Shown: in pieces, positions 61,007-64,000 of the stretch
Layout of the letters: each line of letters opens with the position of its first letter
Position numbering within the stretch: position 1 is the stretch's first letter
Translations under genes and position numbers: made by a program
NCBI GenBank assembly: GCA_029782225.1
Contig: JAKOVF010000013.1
Location: 1-64,000, forward strand
Origin: Chloroflexota bacterium
GTDB taxonomy: Bacteria; Chloroflexota; Anaerolineae; Anaerolineales; Villigracilaceae
Reading direction: 5' to 3'
Length of the DNA: 64,000 nucleotides
The notes under the pieces: generated by a model
What the model was told of the DNA's origin: nothing
The model's input: the letters and a program-made list of their open reading frames with translations, nothing else
Database searches by the model: none

Positions 61007-61459
61007 TTACGGCCAGAGCAACCACTGCACCGTTGCCACAATCAGACCCAACAAAATACCCCCGGCTACCTCCAGCGGCGTGTGACCGATCACCTCACGC
61101 AGGTCCTCTTCGCTCCATAAATGCCCGTGCAATAATTCATCGAACAGCAAATTGATCCGCTCTGCATGCATGCCCGCCTGCCTGCGCACGCCCGCCGCGT
61201 CGTAGGTCACGATCATCGTGATGGCAACCCCCAGCGCAAACATCGGACTATCGAACCCATGATACAGGCCTTCAGATAACGTCACGCCCACCATCAAGGC
61301 AGAATGCGATGATGGCATTCCTCCGGCGGTGAAGATCATGGCCCACAGCCATTTCCGTGAGCGAAAATATTCCATCGGGATTTTCAAGATTTGTGCGATC
61401 AACCAACCGGAAATCCCCGCGATCAACACCTTATTTTGAAACAAGGCTAGAAGATTCAT
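61007..61459 (-). CDS. Divergent PAP2 family membrane protein (DUF212)
   Basis: A 150-aa protein with about four helices. Family blocks: LAQILKIPMEYFRSRKW, AGGMPSSHSALMVGVTLSEG (PSSHSA as in PAP2 active sites), TYDAAGVRRQAGMHAERINLL and GHTPLEVAGGILLG. These bear the SSHSA and R-x-x-H residues of the phosphatase family, but activity of DUF212 proteins is untested in bacteria. It overlaps xseB by 4 bases (ATGA), so it may be translationally coupled to the exonuclease VII genes. Confidence 0.88.
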   Translation of the reverse strand: MNLLALFQNKVLIAGISGWLIAQILKIPMEYFRSRKWLWAMIFTAGGMPSSHSALMVGVTLSEGLYHGFDSPMFALGVAITMIVTYDAAGVRRQAGMHAERINLLFDELLHGHLWSEEDLREVIGHTPLEVAGGILLGLIVATVQWLLWP

Positions 61460-61707
61460 TCCGACTCGTCTTCAAAAGGCAGGACCGTGTCCCCGGCCAG
61501 TTTCTCCACTTTGAGTTGCGCGGCTTCGAGCAAAGCGCCACAGCGTGCGACCAGGGCCTGTCCCCGTTCAAACAGCTTTAGCGCCTCTTCCAGCGGATTC
61601 TGCGAAGCATCCCCCTCCAGCACGGCGACAATCTGCTCCAATTCCGCGAGTGCCTCTTCATAAGTCAGTTTCTCAACAGATTTTTCGACAGCTTTGGATT
61701 TTGCCAT
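61456..61707 (-). CDS. xseB: Exodeoxyribonuclease VII small subunit
   Basis: An 83-aa small subunit of exonuclease VII. LTYEEALAELEQIVAVLEGD, NPLEEALKLFERGQALVARCGALLEAAQLKVEKL is the standard two-helix signature (in two parts). It binds the large subunit XseA along its length; the complex degrades single-stranded DNA. The gene starts 17 bases after xseA and its stop overlaps the PAP2-family gene. GGAGC precedes ATG 61707. Confidence 0.94.
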   Translation of the reverse strand: MAKSKAVEKSVEKLTYEEALAELEQIVAVLEGDASQNPLEEALKLFERGQALVARCGALLEAAQLKVEKLAGDTVLPFEDESE

Positions 61708-61724
61708 AATAGCTCCACAATGAT

Positions 61725-62933
61725 CTATGGATTACGAACTACCCCAAACTCACCGTCACTCACACGGACATTCAACTCACCTTGAGCCTGTTTCACCCTG
61801 GACACAACACTGCCATCACTCTTCCGTGTCAGCACAGCGTAGCCGCGTTTCAAAACCGCCAGCGGATTCAGGGACTCGAGTCTGCGTGCGATTCCATTGA
61901 TATGAGCAGCCTGCAATTGATAGCGATGAACAAAAGAAGATGCAACGCGGCGCGCGAGTTCATCCAGATGTTGTTTCTCCGTCTCAATTCTGCGGGTTGG
62001 TGAAACATATCTCAGCCGGGAAGCCAGAGCACTGAGAAACACCTTTTGATCGCCGAGCAGGTCAAGGGTCACGGACGTGAGGCGGGTACGCGCATTTTCG
62101 AGGCCTGTCGCCAGATCCAGAACCGTGATTGGAGTGGCGAGTTCTGCCGCGGCGGTGGGCGTCGGCGCGCGCAGGTCCGCGGCAAAATCGCAGAGGGTGA
62201 AATCCGTCTCGTGGCCCACGCCGGAAATCACCGGGACCTGAGAGGCAACCACCGCGCGGACCACCTGTTCATCATTGAAAGCCCACAGGTCTTCGATCGA
62301 ACCGCCGCCCCGCGCCAGCAAAATGACATCAGGATGCTGCCGGTTGATGGCAGCCAGCGAAGCAACCAACGCAGGTGGCGCCTCAACGCCCTGAACGGGT
62401 GTAGGCGCAAGGATCACTTGTGCGAGAGGCAAACGCCGGCGCAGCGTGTTGAGTATGTCGCGGAGCGCTGCGCCTGTGCCTGAAGTGATGATGCCAATCT
62501 GGCGCGGCAGCTGCGGGATTTCTCGTTTGCGCGCCACATCAAAAAGCCCTTCGGCTTCGAGCATGGCTTTGAGGCGCAGGAATTCCTGGTATAGAGCGCC
62601 CTCACCCTTCGGCTGGATGAGGTTCGCGATGAGCTGATATTGTCCCTGTGGCTCATAGACCGCGATCTTGCCGTGAGCCTCAACCGCCATGCCATCCTGC
62701 AGAGACAGCCGCAGACGGGTTACATCCGTTTTCCACATCACACAGCGCAGTGATGCGCCCCTATCCTTGAGAGTAAAATAAAGGTGCCCGGAGGCCGGCC
62801 GTGAGACATTCGAAAGCTCACCGTCCACCCAGACATCCTGCAATTCAGGCTCTCCCTCCAGCAATTTGCGGATGCGGAACGTAAGCTGGGAAACAGTGAG
62901 ATGCGGAAGAGAAAATAACGGGGACTGTAACAT
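61725..62933 (-). CDS. xseA: Exodeoxyribonuclease VII large subunit
   Basis: A 402-aa enzyme, close to the usual 400-450. N-terminal OB-fold (TVSQLTFRIRKLLEGEPELQDVWVDGELSNVSRPASGHLYFTLKD, in part). The catalytic core includes IGIITSGTGAALRDI, VILAPTPVQGVEAP, DVILLARGGGSIEDLWAFNDE with the conserved GGGSxEDL, and PVISGVGHETDFTLCDFAADLRAPTPTAAAE, ending in a helical C-domain (LNPLAVLKRGYAVL). With XseB it forms exonuclease VII, which cuts single-stranded DNA from both ends. No ribosome site before ATG 62933; a TATCCT box lies 7 nt upstream (62946-62941). Confidence 0.96.
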   Translation of the reverse strand: MLQSPLFSLPHLTVSQLTFRIRKLLEGEPELQDVWVDGELSNVSRPASGHLYFTLKDRGASLRCVMWKTDVTRLRLSLQDGMAVEAHGKIAVYEPQGQYQLIANLIQPKGEGALYQEFLRLKAMLEAEGLFDVARKREIPQLPRQIGIITSGTGAALRDILNTLRRRLPLAQVILAPTPVQGVEAPPALVASLAAINRQHPDVILLARGGGSIEDLWAFNDEQVVRAVVASQVPVISGVGHETDFTLCDFAADLRAPTPTAAAELATPITVLDLATGLENARTRLTSVTLDLLGDQKVFLSALASRLRYVSPTRRIETEKQHLDELARRVASSFVHRYQLQAAHINGIARRLESLNPLAVLKRGYAVLTRKSDGSVVSRVKQAQGELNVRVSDGEFGVVRNP

Positions 62934-63063
62934 TCAAGTGAGGATACACGTCTTGCGGATGAATGTCAACGAGGAAGGTGTGCGAGTAAAGAAGTGAATG
63001 TGAATTTCTCTCCCTGGGTCCGTGTTTAGCTGCTCTTAAGCTTGTTCGTGTACACTTTTTCTC

Positions 63064-63072
63064 TGCTACAAT
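63064..63072 (+). promoter_or_regulatory. Extended -10 promoter of the HIT gene
   Basis: TGCTACAAT (TACAAT 63067-63072) followed by C, 13 bases before ATG 63086. TTGTTC at 63042 could be a -35 with a 19-base spacer. Confidence 0.5.
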
Positions 63073-63085
63073 CAGGATACTCCCT

Positions 63086-63574
63086 ATGAATCACATCTGG
63101 TCCCCGTGGCGTATGGAATATATTGAAAATAACTCAAAAGCAGACGGTTGTGTGTTTTGCGAATTACAGACTGTGCCCGACGGCCCGGAGAATCTGATCG
63201 CCTACCGAGGCAAGCTGTCATACGTAATTTTGAACCGCTACCCTTACACCAGCGGGCACCTCATGGTTGTCCCCTTTGAGCATAAGCCGAATCTGGAAGA
63301 ACTGGACCCTGCCACCCGCGCCGAAATGATGGAACTGACGGCACTCTGCATGACCGTCCTGCGAAGTATTTATGGACCGGAAGCATTCAACATGGGCGCC
63401 AACATTGGCGAAGCCGCGGGGGCAGGTGTAAAAGAACACGTGCATATTCATGTTGTGCCGCGCTGGAAAGGCGACACCAATTTCATGTCCACGACGGGAA
63501 ATACGCGTGTGCTACCCGAAGCGCTGGAAGATACCTATTTTCGAATCAAGGAAGGCTTCGAAAAAACTTTATAA
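63086..63574 (+). CDS. HIT family hydrolase (Ap4A phosphorylase-like)
   Basis: A 162-aa histidine-triad protein. The HIT motif is EHVHIHVVPRW (H-x-H-x-H). N-terminal: NHIWSPWRMEYIE and an early CVFCEL zinc-like pair, as in the mycobacterial-type Ap4A phosphorylase branch; YRGKLSYVILNRYPYTSGHLMVVPFEH is also typical. It probably splits diadenosine polyphosphates or AMP-linked compounds in the cytosol. TGCTACAATC lies 13 bases upstream, and AGGAT may serve as a weak ribosome site. Its stop lies in a hairpin. Confidence 0.92.
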   Translation: MNHIWSPWRMEYIENNSKADGCVFCELQTVPDGPENLIAYRGKLSYVILNRYPYTSGHLMVVPFEHKPNLEELDPATRAEMMELTALCMTVLRSIYGPEAFNMGANIGEAAGAGVKEHVHIHVVPRWKGDTNFMSTTGNTRVLPEALEDTYFRIKEGFEKTL

Positions 63575-63605
63575 GTGACAGTCACCTTTGAGGTGACTGT
63601 CACTT
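63573..63605. repeat. 15-bp perfect stem hairpin spanning the HIT stop codon
   Basis: Arms 63573-63587 (starting AAGTGACAGTCACC) and 63591-63605 (ending GGTGACTGTCACTT) are perfect complements with a 3-base loop. Much like the element at 3793-3843, it covers the stop codon and lacks a T run. Confidence 0.7.
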
Positions 63606-63665
63606 CCAGACGGGGAAAAGAGATTGGTCTTCCAGCAATATCCAATTACATCCCTGGAGGTATGT

Positions 63666-64000
63666 TTGTTTAGAAAGAGTTCCATTTTTGTCCTGCTTTG
63701 TCTTGCGTTCCTTGGGAGTGCCTGCGCACCGGCAACATCAATGCCTGTGCAGCCCATTGATCAAAGCATCACTTCAGAGCCAACAGCAACACCGACAACC
63801 GAAACACTGACCGTCCCCACTGCCCAGCCGAACATTTCACCTGCGTCCGTTGGGCCAAGCCAGGCGGATTTTCCAAAAGGCTATAACCCTCTCACAGGGC
63901 AGCTCATGGTTGATCCATCGCTTGCCGATGTCCCCGCCATGCTGGTTTCCATTTCGCATTTCCCGGCCACAGCTCGTCCGCAGGCAGGGATTTCTTTTGC
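63666..64000 (+). CDS. DUF3048-domain lipoprotein, N-terminal part (cut by the window edge)
   Basis: The frame begins at TTG 63666, set by GGAGG at 63656-63660; the nearby ATG at 63662 runs into a stop after three codons. The signal peptide (MFRKSSIFVLLCLAFLG) ends near SAC, then a Thr/Pro/Glu-rich linker follows, and near the edge NPLTGQLMVDPSLADVPAMLVSISHF and ARPQAGISF (in part), the opening block of DUF3048 (YerB-like) domains. These are lipoproteins of unknown function in Firmicutes and Chloroflexota. The protein continues past the right edge. Confidence 0.75.
   Translation, partial: MFRKSSIFVLLCLAFLGSACAPATSMPVQPIDQSITSEPTATPTTETLTVPTAQPNISPASVGPSQADFPKGYNPLTGQLMVDPSLADVPAMLVSISHFPATARPQAGISF

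Overview
The window is gene-dense chromosomal DNA of moderate GC (estimated by eye at 53-55%). It most likely comes from a member of the Chloroflexota, class Anaerolineae. This is an inference from gene content: PD40 and Asp-box repeat proteins, LCP and VanW envelope proteins, an ECF sigma factor overlapping a DUF5667/DUF5666 protein, a DUF3048 lipoprotein, and many gaps filled with imperfect palindromic repeats. I saw no rRNA, tRNA, CRISPR array, transposase or phage gene.

Layout. 1-16.6 kb is mostly plus strand: two lipoproteins with matching leaders, a YiiX-like hydrolase, a DEAD-box helicase, a DUF4406 protein, an alpha/beta hydrolase, a cold-shock protein on the minus strand, an Asp-box propeller, a phosphoesterase, an NDP-sugar epimerase, 3-methyladenine glycosylase, FabI, a bactofilin, a prolyl-tRNA-synthetase-like protein without a recognisable catalytic core, a DegT aminotransferase, a PH-like membrane protein and a DUF92 protein. 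16.6-39.5 kb is almost all minus strand: TGS/uridine kinase, PanE-like reductase, phosphatase, polyprenyl-phosphate glycosyltransferase, glpK-glpD, a peroxide-defence block (PerR, KatG, rubrerythrin), Fmt, envelope proteins (LCP, VanW), a methyltransferase, a HerA-like ATPase and an ECF sigma/anti-sigma pair. One DUF4870 gene (29.3 kb) is on the plus strand.

39.9-58.0 kb is the most distinctive part. It holds an orphan OmpR-type response regulator followed by 11-bp-phased direct repeats, then a 16-kb exopolysaccharide or glycoconjugate cluster of tightly overlapping genes. The cluster includes a GT2-GAF fusion, GT2, polysaccharide deacetylase, two GT4 enzymes, a flippase fused to methyltransferase-like and aminoglycoside-kinase-like domains, a PIG-L deacetylase, a CelD-type acyltransferase, polytopic membrane proteins, a BcsB-like protein and a GH16 hydrolase. 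Two 84%-identical 74-aa proteins sit at its two ends. The likely flow is sugar supply, lipid-linked assembly, flipping, and modification or trimming outside the cell, but no substrate can be named.

58.2-64 kb holds a phospholipase D-like lipoprotein, MurJ, a divergent PAP2 protein, XseB/XseA, a HIT hydrolase and the start of a DUF3048 lipoprotein. Several genes without a Shine-Dalgarno have a -10 box (TATAATC-like, often preceded by TGC) 6-13 nt before the start codon, which suggests leaderless or near-leaderless mRNAs.
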